A stretch of 42,790 bases of DNA from contig PKXK01000116.1 in the NCBI GenBank assembly GCA_003132325.1, positions 35,552-78,341 of the forward strand, given 5' to 3'. The notes beneath the pieces were generated by a model. It was not told the origin of the DNA. It made no database searches and saw only the letters and a program-made list of their open reading frames with translations. Both the position numbers and the translations under genes were made by a program. This document shows positions 6,898 to 14,046 of this stretch, one piece after another. Source of the DNA: Acidobacteriaceae bacterium. GTDB taxonomy: Bacteria > Acidobacteriota > Terriglobia > Terriglobales > Acidobacteriaceae. Position 1 is the first letter of the stretch, and every line of letters begins with the position of its first letter.

Positions 6898-9232
6898 TAC
6901 ACCCAGACCACCACGGCAAGAACGCCTTCTGATCAAGGTGATCATGCCCAAGCAATACGTCGAGAGGAAGGTGCCCGGAGGCGGAACGCCGCCGAAGCCA
7001 TTCCGGCCCGTAGATCAGAAGTACCGCGCGTCCTTGTCGAGCCAGGTTTCGGCGATCCGCGCGGCGATCATTCCGCAAATCAAGACCGCCGGCGCTGCGC
7101 CTGTCCGGGTGAAGCTGGTCTCACAGGCTGCGGCAAAGAGCCACCGGCCTGAGAACCTCTTCTCTGCACAGTCTTGCCCCATCGTCAGCGGTGGAGGGCT
7201 CGGCGAATTGTTTGTCAAGGCGACGCCCGAGGGGCTGGACCGCCTGACATCGCTTATCGAGCACAACACTTCGGATCGGATGACGAAAGAGCTGTCTTGC
7301 GTCGAGACGATCGAGCCGGTCACGCCGTCGTACCGCCGCAGCGGGCTTGACGCAGCGGACCTGCTTCGCCACAGTCCGCGCGGAAAGAACGGCTTCATCA
7401 CGCGCGTCGGGCTCTTCAACTTCGGCGCGGATCGGGATCAACCGAACCTCGTTGCGGACCTGCGGGCTACCTGCAAGCGGCGCGACATCGCCCTGAACAC
7501 GAAAGGTTATTCGCCTTCGAGCTACACATATGAAGCCGAGTGCAGGACCGTGGAAGATGTTGAGGCGCTGTCCCGCGTGGTCGGCGTGCGTTCGATTGCG
7601 CCTATGCCGCTCATCCGTACCATCCGGCCCCGCATGTTCGCCGCGCAGGCGCTGCCGTCCCTGCCGACACCTGCAGACGTGACCGGGGACTTCCCGGTGG
7701 TCGTCGTGGTGGATAGCGGCATCGAGAGCAGCATTCCTGGTCTTGAGGCTTGGGTCGCGGGCCGCAACTCGGAGGTTGCGCCCGCCTACCGCAACACCGA
7801 CCACGGCACCTTTGTCGCCGGGCTGATCTGTTGGGGTAGCCAGCTCAATCCCACCATCAAGGGCCTTGATGACGGTCCTTGCGGGGTCTATGACCTGCAG
7901 GTCATCCCTAATGACGATCCCGCCAAAGGCAAGACGCTGCCGTTGTTCGAATCCGAGTTCCTTCAGACGCTTGACGAGGCGCTGAAGCAACACGCCAATA
8001 AATACAAAGTCTGGAACCTCTCGCTTGGCACAAGCGCGGTCTGCTCGCTTGACAAGTTTTCAGAGCTCGCCGAAGAACTCGACAATCTTCAGGAGAAGTA
8101 CCAAGTTTCCTTCGTCATTAGCGCGGGCAACTACGACACGCCGCCGCTGCTGGATTATCCGCGCACCGGCAAGCAGTTGAACGCCGGGCGCATTACCGCT
8201 CCGGCCGACAGCGTCCTTGGCATTACGGTCGGCGCGGTGTCTCACGTCGACTACAAAGCCAAAGGCCCGAAGACGGATCAGCCGTCAGCCTTCTCGCGGC
8301 ACGGCTCTGGACCGAACTACGTTATCAAGCCCGACCTCGTTCATTACGGCGGCGCTTGCGCCACGGACGCCTCGCATATCTCCGGCATCCGCTCGGTCAA
8401 CGGAAACGGCTCGGCCGAAAATCTCGGCACGAGCTTCGCGACGCCCCTGGTGGCGCGGACGCTGGCCCAGATCTATCACCAGGTGACGCCCACGCCGTCA
8501 CCCGTGCTTGCGCGGGCGCTGCTCACGCACCACGCGCGCGATCCCCGGACGTCGCAACGAGTGCCCGATGGCGAAGAAAATTTCTTCGGCTTCGGCATGC
8601 CTGAGCCGGTGCCTTACTGCCTCGAATGCACGCCTTACACGTCGACCCTCGTCTTCGACGACGTGCTGCGGCCCGGCTACTTCCTCGAATGGAACGACTT
8701 TCCTTATCCGCCGTCGCTCAAGCGGGACGGCAAGTATTACGGCGAGGTCTGGATGACGGTGGCGTTCGCGCCCGCTCGCGGCGCGCGCTGGGGAACGGAG
8801 TATTGCGAAACGCATATAGACGCTCACTTCGGCGTCTACCGCAAGGAGAAGTCGCGGGAAACGGGTCTCGTCAAGCCGAAGCTGAAGTTCGTCGGCTTGG
8901 TTCCCCCAGAACATAAGAACGCGGGCGAACTTTACGAGTCCTACCAGGTCGAGAAGCTCCGCAAGTGGGCTCCCGTGCGGACCTATTACGGCAACATGGA
9001 AAACGGGGAACGCGGCGAGCGCTGGCGCATGATGCTTCGCCTGCTGACCCGGCATGGCATCGATGAGGACCAGGACGCTTTCAAGCCTCAACCCTTCTCG
9101 CTGATCGTGACGATCTCCGATCCGCAGAAGAAGGTGCGCGTCTACGACGAAATGGCGCAGCTTGTCCGCAACCGCTTCCAGTCGCAGAACCTCACGGTTC
9201 GTGCGGCGGCGCGGGTTAAGGCGCGCACATGA
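6890..9232 (+). CDS. ietS: Subtilisin-like serine protease (S8), IetS-type
   Basis: The 780-aa cytoplasmic protein has no signal peptide. All three catalytic blocks of the S8 family are visible: Asp275 in VVVVDSGIE, His305 in DHGTFVAG and Ser515 in GTSFATPL, with the oxyanion Asn414 in SAGNYD. The first 265 residues form an N-terminal domain unrelated to a standard secreted prodomain, and the last 220 residues (from about YFLEWNDFPYPPSL) a further domain seen in long subtilases paired with ATPases. Translation is coupled to the ATPase by the 8-nt overlap. In IetAS systems the protease is thought to act inside the cell upon infection or plasmid entry; the substrate is unknown. The intact triad argues for an active enzyme. 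Downstream genes follow 33 nt later on the same strand. Confidence 0.85.
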   Translation: MADTPRPPRQERLLIKVIMPKQYVERKVPGGGTPPKPFRPVDQKYRASLSSQVSAIRAAIIPQIKTAGAAPVRVKLVSQAAAKSHRPENLFSAQSCPIVSGGGLGELFVKATPEGLDRLTSLIEHNTSDRMTKELSCVETIEPVTPSYRRSGLDAADLLRHSPRGKNGFITRVGLFNFGADRDQPNLVADLRATCKRRDIALNTKGYSPSSYTYEAECRTVEDVEALSRVVGVRSIAPMPLIRTIRPRMFAAQALPSLPTPADVTGDFPVVVVVDSGIESSIPGLEAWVAGRNSEVAPAYRNTDHGTFVAGLICWGSQLNPTIKGLDDGPCGVYDLQVIPNDDPAKGKTLPLFESEFLQTLDEALKQHANKYKVWNLSLGTSAVCSLDKFSELAEELDNLQEKYQVSFVISAGNYDTPPLLDYPRTGKQLNAGRITAPADSVLGITVGAVSHVDYKAKGPKTDQPSAFSRHGSGPNYVIKPDLVHYGGACATDASHISGIRSVNGNGSAENLGTSFATPLVARTLAQIYHQVTPTPSPVLARALLTHHARDPRTSQRVPDGEENFFGFGMPEPVPYCLECTPYTSTLVFDDVLRPGYFLEWNDFPYPPSLKRDGKYYGEVWMTVAFAPARGARWGTEYCETHIDAHFGVYRKEKSRETGLVKPKLKFVGLVPPEHKNAGELYESYQVEKLRKWAPVRTYYGNMENGERGERWRMMLRLLTRHGIDEDQDAFKPQPFSLIVTISDPQKKVRVYDEMAQLVRNRFQSQNLTVRAAARVKART

Positions 9233-9265
9233 ATTCATTTCAGAACAGAGGGGAGGTGAAAAACG

Positions 9266-9457
9266 ATGTCAAAGAGACCCAGTGGATTGAGACCCGGTGA
9301 AACCGTCCCGGTGTCCGGCCTGTATCAGCAGATCGGACCCCGGGGCGGCAAGGGTACGGAGGTGACTTCCGTGAAGGGAGAGCCGTTGCCTCCGGTGCCC
9401 GTCAAGGGAACCACGTATAAACTCGTGGACCCTGCCAAGCACAAATCCGGGAAGTAA
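9266..9457 (+). CDS. YjzC-like small protein
   Basis: The 63-aa product (LRPGETVPVSGLYQQIGPRGG, then EVTSVKGEPLPPVPVKGTTYKLVD) matches the pattern I know for YjzC-like proteins: PGE.VP.SG.Y...GPRGG, EVT.VKGE, PP.P..G..Y. The start has a strong GGGGAGGTG site. Such proteins are small, beta-rich and of unknown role. It lies between the protease and the ubiquitin-like gene on the same strand, so it may belong to the same system, perhaps as a small partner or substrate. It is followed by a GC-rich hairpin (GGGCCGG/CCGGCCC, 9473-9492) without a T run. Confidence 0.75.
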   Translation: MSKRPSGLRPGETVPVSGLYQQIGPRGGKGTEVTSVKGEPLPPVPVKGTTYKLVDPAKHKSGK

Positions 9458-9553
9458 ATGCGCGCGCGAGGCGGGCCGGCCCAACCCGGCCCACCAAGCT
9501 TATCACCGATGTTGGGGCGTTAGATGTGTGTCTGTACACAAGGAGAAATACAA
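9458..9553 (+). promoter_or_regulatory. Gap with hairpin and short palindrome before the ubiquitin-like gene
   Basis: The gap holds a seven-pair GC stem at 9473-9492 and a small inverted repeat TGTGT-CTGT-ACACA just before the AAGGAG of the next gene. The hairpin could slow read-through and the palindrome could bind a regulator. Neither is proven. Read-through from the protease genes remains possible because no T run follows the stem. Confidence 0.3.
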
Positions 9554-10015
9554 ATGTCCGAGCATGAGCATAAGCATGAGGTGAAGATTTTTATCGATCA
9601 GCACGGGTACCAGTCGCCGAACCCGACAACGGGCGCGGCTCTGTATGCGCTGGGCAAGGTAGAACCTGGCCTGGAGCTGTATCGCGAGGTGACAGGCGAC
9701 CGGGAAGACCCGGAAGTCCTGAACGGGCCGGAGGCGATCCACCTGAAGGAAGACGAGCACTTCCACAGCGGGAAGCCGAAGGATTACAAGATTTACGTGA
9801 ACGGCCAGGAAAAGACGGTCACGACAAAAATCGTGTCCTACGAGCAGATCGTCCTGCTCGCGTTTCCGACGCCGGTCACCGGTCCAAACATCCGCTACAC
9901 GGTTGGCTACGAGGATGGCCCGCACAAGAACCCGTCGGGAAGCCTGATGGCCGGCGGCAAGGTCTACGTCAAAGACGGGATGATCTTCGATGTCACGCCA
10001 ACTGATAAGTCGTAG
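9554..10015 (+). CDS. Two-domain ubiquitin-like protein (multiubiquitin family)
   Basis: The 153-aa product starts MSEHEHKHEVKIFIDQHGYQ; I use the ATG at 9554 because AAGGAG lies 8 nt upstream. Two ubiquitin-like beta-grasp repeats can be recognised by their first hairpins: KIFIDQHGYQSPNPTTGAALYALG (about 11-34) and KIYVNGQEKTVTTKIVSYEQIV (about 79-100). The C-terminus is GGKVYVKDGMIFDVTPTDKS. This is the usual shape of the bacterial multiubiquitin family, which is encoded with E1-like ThiF proteins. The tail lacks a terminal Gly-Gly, so either trimming or a different C-terminal chemistry is needed. It overlaps the E1-like gene by 26 nt, consistent with tight coupling. The N-terminus is His/Glu-rich. 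Confidence 0.83.
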   Translation: MSEHEHKHEVKIFIDQHGYQSPNPTTGAALYALGKVEPGLELYREVTGDREDPEVLNGPEAIHLKEDEHFHSGKPKDYKIYVNGQEKTVTTKIVSYEQIVLLAFPTPVTGPNIRYTVGYEDGPHKNPSGSLMAGGKVYVKDGMIFDVTPTDKS

Positions 10016-11201
10016 CTGGGACTTGCAGAAACTGCAGAACGACGGCTATGAGCTGGAAATCAAAGCCGGATTTCTGCTGGTGAAGGGCGTGCCGTATGTG
10101 AACTCCCGCAAGGAGGTTCAACGCGGCACGCTCGTCATGAAGCTGGTCCTCGCCGGCGACATGACCACCAAACCCGACGACCATGTGGCGTACCTCGCAG
10201 GGGACCATCCCTGCAACGCCGACGGCACGGAGATTGCGGAGATCAAGCATGCCAGCGGCGAACGAACGCTCGCTCCCGGCGTGGTCATCCAGCATTCGTT
10301 CTCGGCGAAGCCGAAGCCGGATGACGCCTACCCGAACTATTACAAGAAGGTCGCGACTTATGCGGCGCTCTTCGCCGGACCTGCCCAGCTCATCGACCCG
10401 TCGGCGAAGCCACAGACGAACAAGGTCATCTCGCCCGACAAGGAACAGCCGGAAACGCCGTTCAACTACATCGACACGGCATCGAGCCGCGCCGAAATCG
10501 ACGTGGTCACGGCAAAGCTCTCGAAGCTAAGGCGTGTGGCCCTCGTAGGCCTGGGCGGAACGGGGTCTTATGTGCTCGACCTCGTCGCGAAGACGCCGGT
10601 CTGGGAGATCCATCTTTATGACGGGGACGTCTTCCTTCAGCACAACGCGTTCCGGTCCCCGGGCGCGCCGACGCTGGCGGAGCTTGAGAGCCAGCCGCCG
10701 AAGGCGACGTGGTTCAAGGGTATCTATTCGAAGATGCATTCCGGGGTGAAGGATCACCCGGTCTACATCGACGAGAGCAACGTGGAGGAACTGCGCGGCA
10801 TGGACTTCGTCTTTGTCTGCGTGGACAGCGGTGAATCCAAGAAGCTCATCATCCGGAAGCTGGAGGAATTCAACATACCATTCGTGGATGTGGGGATGGG
10901 TGTGCGTCTCGGCGACGAGATGCTGGCCGGTGCCGTGCGCGTCACGACGAGCACGCCCGGTAGGCGCGATCATTTTCGCAGCCGTGTTTCCTTCGAGGAT
11001 CTTGGCAACAACGAGTACAACCGCAACATCCAGGTCGCGGACCTGAACGCTTTGAACGCCGCCCTGGCCGTCCTCAAATGGAAGAAGCTGTTCGGCTTCT
11101 ATCTCGATATGAAGTCTGAGCACCACAGCCAGTTCCACACGGCCACGAATAAACTCATCAACGAAGACAAGCCCGGCAAGGAAGAAGCGCCCGACGAATG
11201 A
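9990..11201 (+). CDS. E1-like ThiF-family adenylyltransferase with N-terminal extension (DUF6791-like)
   Basis: The 403-aa protein has two parts. Residues about 1-150 form an N-terminal domain (LQKLQNDGYELEIKAGFLLVKGVPYVN, then VATYAALFAGPAQLIDP) that resembles DUF6791. Residues about 165-375 are a ThiF/E1 Rossmann fold with the nucleotide loop VALVGLGGTGSYVLDLV (183-199), IHLYDGDVFLQHNAFRSPG and FVFVCVDSGESKK. It should adenylate the C-terminus of the ubiquitin-like protein. I find no cysteine after residue 277, so the usual catalytic E1 cysteine loop appears to be lacking; TTSTPGRRD occupies that area. Oxyester-forming bacterial ubiquitination-like pathways have been described, and a Ser/Thr may substitute here. 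Start 9990 lies inside the Ubl gene; the next gene overlaps the stop by 4 nt. Confidence 0.82.
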   Translation: MSRQLISRSWDLQKLQNDGYELEIKAGFLLVKGVPYVNSRKEVQRGTLVMKLVLAGDMTTKPDDHVAYLAGDHPCNADGTEIAEIKHASGERTLAPGVVIQHSFSAKPKPDDAYPNYYKKVATYAALFAGPAQLIDPSAKPQTNKVISPDKEQPETPFNYIDTASSRAEIDVVTAKLSKLRRVALVGLGGTGSYVLDLVAKTPVWEIHLYDGDVFLQHNAFRSPGAPTLAELESQPPKATWFKGIYSKMHSGVKDHPVYIDESNVEELRGMDFVFVCVDSGESKKLIIRKLEEFNIPFVDVGMGVRLGDEMLAGAVRVTTSTPGRRDHFRSRVSFEDLGNNEYNRNIQVADLNALNAALAVLKWKKLFGFYLDMKSEHHSQFHTATNKLINEDKPGKEEAPDE

Positions 11202-11638
11202 AACAGCCCGTCATTTTCAAGCATGAATTCGTCCAGTTCATCCCCGAGGAGCTTCAGGAGGGGACGATCTATGTCTCGATCCGCTTCGCCACGGTCGCGC
11301 ACCTTTGCGCCTGTGGCTGCAAGACCAAGGTCGTTACCCCTTTGAAGCCGACGGACTGGCAGCTCACCTTCGATGGCAAGACGGTGTCGCTCCATCCCTC
11401 GGTCGGCAACTGGGCCTTTCCATGCCGGTCCCATTACTGGATCAGGAATGACAAGGTGCAATGGGCGGACGATTGGTCTGATGCGCGGATCGAAGCCAAC
11501 CGCGAGTATGATCGCCGCGCGAAAGACAGGTATTTCAGCGAGGTCGAGGGAGACGCCGGGCTCGTGACCACCGGCGAGCCCGTCACAGCGCAGCCGGTGA
11601 CGAAGCCCGCCTGGTGGAGAAAGCTGTGGCCGTGGTGA
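11198..11638 (+). CDS. DUF6527-type metal-binding protein of the ubiquitin-like operon
   Basis: The 146-aa protein contains HLCACGCKTKVVTPL (about 36-50) and PSVGNWAFPCRSHYWI (about 67-82). These Cys/His pairs are expected to bind zinc in a ribbon or treble-clef fold, followed by WADDWSDARIEANREYD. I recognise the pattern as DUF6527, which usually accompanies multiubiquitin and ThiF genes. A role as an E3-like or accessory factor is plausible but not established. The ATG overlaps the E1-like stop (ATGA). The C-terminus is Pro/Trp-rich (KPAWWRKLWPW), which may mediate membrane or partner contact. Confidence 0.78.
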   Translation: MKQPVIFKHEFVQFIPEELQEGTIYVSIRFATVAHLCACGCKTKVVTPLKPTDWQLTFDGKTVSLHPSVGNWAFPCRSHYWIRNDKVQWADDWSDARIEANREYDRRAKDRYFSEVEGDAGLVTTGEPVTAQPVTKPAWWRKLWPW

Positions 11639-11713
11639 CGGCCGCCCGCTAGCAGCATTGCATGAAATGCCGGTGGCGTGGAGACAGGCGTCCGACGTAA
11701 AATAGGCAACGTT

Positions 11714-11938
11714 ATGGCGGAACAGCCCAAAACCGACGATGTCGAGAAGTTTCTCGCAGAGCAAAAGGCCTTCGACGACCGCAAACAGGGTCTCATCGAC
11801 GATCTTCTGCGCCAGAAGGCCGAAGCCGTGAAGGCCTTTGACGAGAGGCTGGCGAAGCTCGGTTATCGCGCGAGCGGCAGGCCGAAAAGAAATCACCACA
11901 AGCAGGCCGAGCCTGCGAAGCCGAAGCCGAAGGCTTAA
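11714..11938 (+). CDS. Small charged helical protein (74 aa)
   Basis: MAEQPKTDDVEKFLAEQKAFDDRKQGLIDDLLRQKAEAVKAFDERLAKLGY is predicted to be one long charged helix, followed by a basic Lys/Pro tail (GRPKRNHHKQAEPAKPKPKA). The start has no strong ribosome binding site, and a GTG at 11678 would add 12 residues. It lies 75 nt after the DUF6527 gene on the same strand and may be the last gene of the operon. Function is unknown; the basic tail suggests nucleic-acid binding. Confidence 0.6.
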   Translation: MAEQPKTDDVEKFLAEQKAFDDRKQGLIDDLLRQKAEAVKAFDERLAKLGYRASGRPKRNHHKQAEPAKPKPKA

Positions 11939-11971
11939 ACGCCTCGCAGGGGCGGCGACGATTCGCGAAGC

Positions 11972-11987
11972 TTAGCGAATTCGCTAA
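11972..11987. other. Perfect 16-bp palindrome between convergent genes
   Basis: TTAGCGAATTCGCTAA is fully self-complementary and overlaps the stop codon of the minus-strand gene that follows. There is no loop and no T run, so it is not a classical terminator. A protein-binding site is possible. Confidence 0.4.
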
Positions 11988-12211
11988 CTGACCCCGGCGC
12001 AAACGCCTTCATGGTCCGTCAGGTTCATGGCGGCCGTGACGCTAACGAACAGCGGCGTTACGGTGTAATCATCGCCCATGCTACTTACAGCGACGATCGC
12101 GGCGGCCGGCTGCCCGTCAACGAAGCACGAGAACAGCGCGAAGTTCTGAAAAGAACCTTTCTGCAACGCCTCAAAGGCATCGCGATGTGACTTGGTGATG
12201 TTGGTTTTCAT
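11984..12211 (-). CDS. Small backbone protein (75 aa), unknown function
   Basis: MKTNITKSHRDAFEALQKGSFQNFALFSCFVDGQPAAAIVAVSSMGDDYTVTPLFVSVTAAMNLTDHEG is the product from the ATG at 12209-12211, which has GAGGTG in front. The layout (helix, two strands with FVDGQPAAAIVAV, then DYTVTPLFV) resembles a family of small proteins on alphaproteobacterial plasmids related to DUF6117, but I cannot confirm the match. It begins 8 nt after the stop of the DUF2958-like gene, so the two form an operon. No catalytic motif is visible. Confidence 0.7.
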   Translation of the reverse strand: MKTNITKSHRDAFEALQKGSFQNFALFSCFVDGQPAAAIVAVSSMGDDYTVTPLFVSVTAAMNLTDHEGVCAGVS

Positions 12212-12219
12212 GGGGCACC

Positions 12220-12576
12220 TCACGCTTTAATGCGGTCAAGTTCACGCGCTTCGTCGGCATACGCCGAGAGCCGCTTGTCCGCCTTGAAGTGCAGGTCGCG
12301 TTCAATAGGAAGTCCCAGGCCGCCGCGCACGTCGGCGAGTTCCGAGAGGCTCACGGAGCCGAGTTCCGGGTAGCCCATTCCGAGGTCACAGAGGCCGAAA
12401 GCAGTGTCGTGGTTTTCTGGATCGATCTCTGTCAGCAGCCAGGTGCAGCCAGCGTCTGGTGTAAAGAGCTTCACGACGGGATAGAAGTCGATTTCGGCGT
12501 CGGTGCCGCGCACCGGCTCCTGCTCGCGGCCGTTCGCCAGAAGGCGCCCCTCTATTTCTGCGGTAAGTAGTTTCAT
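12220..12576 (-). CDS. DUF2958 domain protein
   Basis: The 118-aa product contains VVKLFTPDAGCTWLLTEIDPENHDTAFGLCDLGMGYPELGSVSLSELADVRGGLGLPIERDLHF, which is the DUF2958 signature as I know it (KLFTPDA..TWLLTE.DP, FGLCDLG.G.PELG.VSL.EL). AGGAG precedes the ATG. The family is almost confined to plasmids and integrative elements; its biochemical role is unknown. The leader carries copy B of the long leader repeat also found before the 87-aa gene at 1713-1976, linking this gene to the backbone on the far side of the defence-like cluster. Confidence 0.85.
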   Translation of the reverse strand: MKLLTAEIEGRLLANGREQEPVRGTDAEIDFYPVVKLFTPDAGCTWLLTEIDPENHDTAFGLCDLGMGYPELGSVSLSELADVRGGLGLPIERDLHFKADKRLSAYADEARELDRIKA

Positions 12577-12611
12577 GTTCGTCTCCTTCGTTGGGGTTCA
12601 TCAACGCGAAG

Positions 12612-12726
12612 ACATAAGCCGCGCGGACAAGCGGCCAGGTCACTCGGGAACCGAGGAAACGGGCAACACGGGAGCGCTAGCGAATGGAGCGGGCCGCCCG
12701 TTGACCGGGCCGCGCGCGCGGCTACG
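12612..12726 (-). repeat. Leader repeat, copy B
   Basis: This block is the partner of 2016-2134. Conserved stretches include gcggacaagcggccaggtcac, gggagcgctagcgaatggagcggg and the TTGACC box. It lies just upstream of the DUF2958-like gene. The remaining 240 bp to the DUF3800 gene show no gene I can support. Confidence 0.7.
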
Positions 12727-12970
12727 GTCGAAGCAATAATGATGAAGCCCTGACGAGAAAGAGAGACGTAGGGAATGGCGCAGGATTTGGGCGCGTGAAG
12801 GGTTGCGGGAGTTGAAGCAACGTCGGCCGCCTGCTGAACAGAATTTCTTTCGGACCCTTCCGTTCCCGCCGGCGCCGCTCGATCCACCGCTGGAGGGCGG
12901 CCCCCATCGATTGGGTACATCTTGCTGCCATTGCCGACCTCGAAAACCGTCTTAGGCGTCGGGCCCGGGT

Positions 12971-14035
12971 TTATTGCGTGCCTTTCACCGGCTGGTCTGT
13001 TTCGACAACCATCGCCTGACTCTTGGCGTCGAGGGTGCGCCAGACGGATGCGGCCCGCGGGTCCAGCGGCGGGTGCTGGCCAGCCGCGGCCTTGCCGAGC
13101 TGGAGGAAGGGAGCTGTCTTTTTGCGAATAAGGAGTTTCGCGATGGGTTGCCAGCCCTTCTGTTGAAGGTTTCCATTCAAGGCTCGGCATAGTGTGGAGG
13201 CCGCGATGTCCGCGAGCTGCAGGCCGAGGTTGCTCGCGGAATCTTCAAATGCGCGCTCTTCCGTCCACAGGCGCTTCGCATCGATACAGCGTAGCGGCCC
13301 CGTTCGGGGTTTCGAGGATGGCAGCGTCTCCCGCATCCATTTCAGATGGCGCTTCATTTTTTCGTCGGCCGTCGTTTCGTCAAGTTCGTACTTGGCGAAG
13401 TGGCTGTAATCGAAGCCCTCCACCCTGGCATAGGGATGCAGCGCGCTGCGCGATTCTCCCATGGGCAACATCAGCGTCGACCAGAGTTGCTCCATTTCGG
13501 TGACGGTGCGGTCCTTCCGGTCGATCATCCATGCGAATCGCCCGAGTTCCTCAGGTAGTCGCTGGGCATGGTAATTGATGGCCACATCGATCATGTCAAG
13601 GGTGAGCTGGATCGTTACGAACGCCTGTACAAAAAGGGGATTCGCCAAGTTGCGAATCTTCTCGGCATCCTCGTGCAGGCGCCGCGCGACCGCCTCGGCG
13701 TGTTCGGAGGTAAGGTTCGCTGTTATCGCGCCTGCCTGGCGCTCTTTGAATTCATTGATGACCTCGGCCGGATGCAGCGCCATGTCGATCGCGTAATATT
13801 CCGCGATGGCGCCGTGCGCGGCCAACAGCTCCATGACTTGCGCGGCCTGGTCTTCGTTGAGCTTGCTGCCTTTGACCTCGATGGCCTGCTGCGGCCAACT
13901 GTCGCGGAGGCGCAGGAATTGGTAGAACAGCTCCGCTTGCGTGGCGTCCGGGACGACAAGGGCGAGCACTAGAGAATAGCGGCGTTTTCCCTGGGGCGGG
14001 ATGAACGGCCCGGCTTCATCAATAAAGATATTCAT
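12971..14035 (-). CDS. DUF3800 domain protein
   Basis: The 354-aa protein starts MNIFIDEAGPFIPPQGKRRYSLVLALVVPD. The acidic FIDEAG start followed by a beta strand is typical of DUF3800, proposed to have an RNase H-like fold with Asp6 as a metal ligand. Further acidic or polar candidates occur in YAIDMALHP and FAWMIDRKDRT, and the C-terminal SASNLGLQLADIAASTLCRAL matches the usual LQ.AD.... motif. It is the last gene of a four-gene minus-strand operon, 11 nt after the recombinase. DUF3800 proteins are frequent in mobile elements and defence islands. A nuclease role is inferred only from the fold. Confidence 0.82.
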   Translation of the reverse strand: MNIFIDEAGPFIPPQGKRRYSLVLALVVPDATQAELFYQFLRLRDSWPQQAIEVKGSKLNEDQAAQVMELLAAHGAIAEYYAIDMALHPAEVINEFKERQAGAITANLTSEHAEAVARRLHEDAEKIRNLANPLFVQAFVTIQLTLDMIDVAINYHAQRLPEELGRFAWMIDRKDRTVTEMEQLWSTLMLPMGESRSALHPYARVEGFDYSHFAKYELDETTADEKMKRHLKWMRETLPSSKPRTGPLRCIDAKRLWTEERAFEDSASNLGLQLADIAASTLCRALNGNLQQKGWQPIAKLLIRKKTAPFLQLGKAAAGQHPPLDPRAASVWRTLDAKSQAMVVETDQPVKGTQ

Positions 14036-14046
14036 CGGAACCGCCC

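Noticed and set aside
7121-7993. 290-aa minus-strand ORF
   Set aside because: Antisense shadow of the subtilase gene, which has an intact catalytic triad.
9473-9492. Rho-independent terminator separating the protease genes from the ubiquitin-like genes
   Set aside because: The GC stem is good, but no T run follows on the plus strand. I noted it only as a hairpin.
12727-12970. 69-aa minus-strand ORF (MAARCTQSMGAALQRWIERRRRERKG)
   Set aside because: No ribosome binding site and no recognisable motif, and several overlapping frames are equally open. I left the stretch unannotated.
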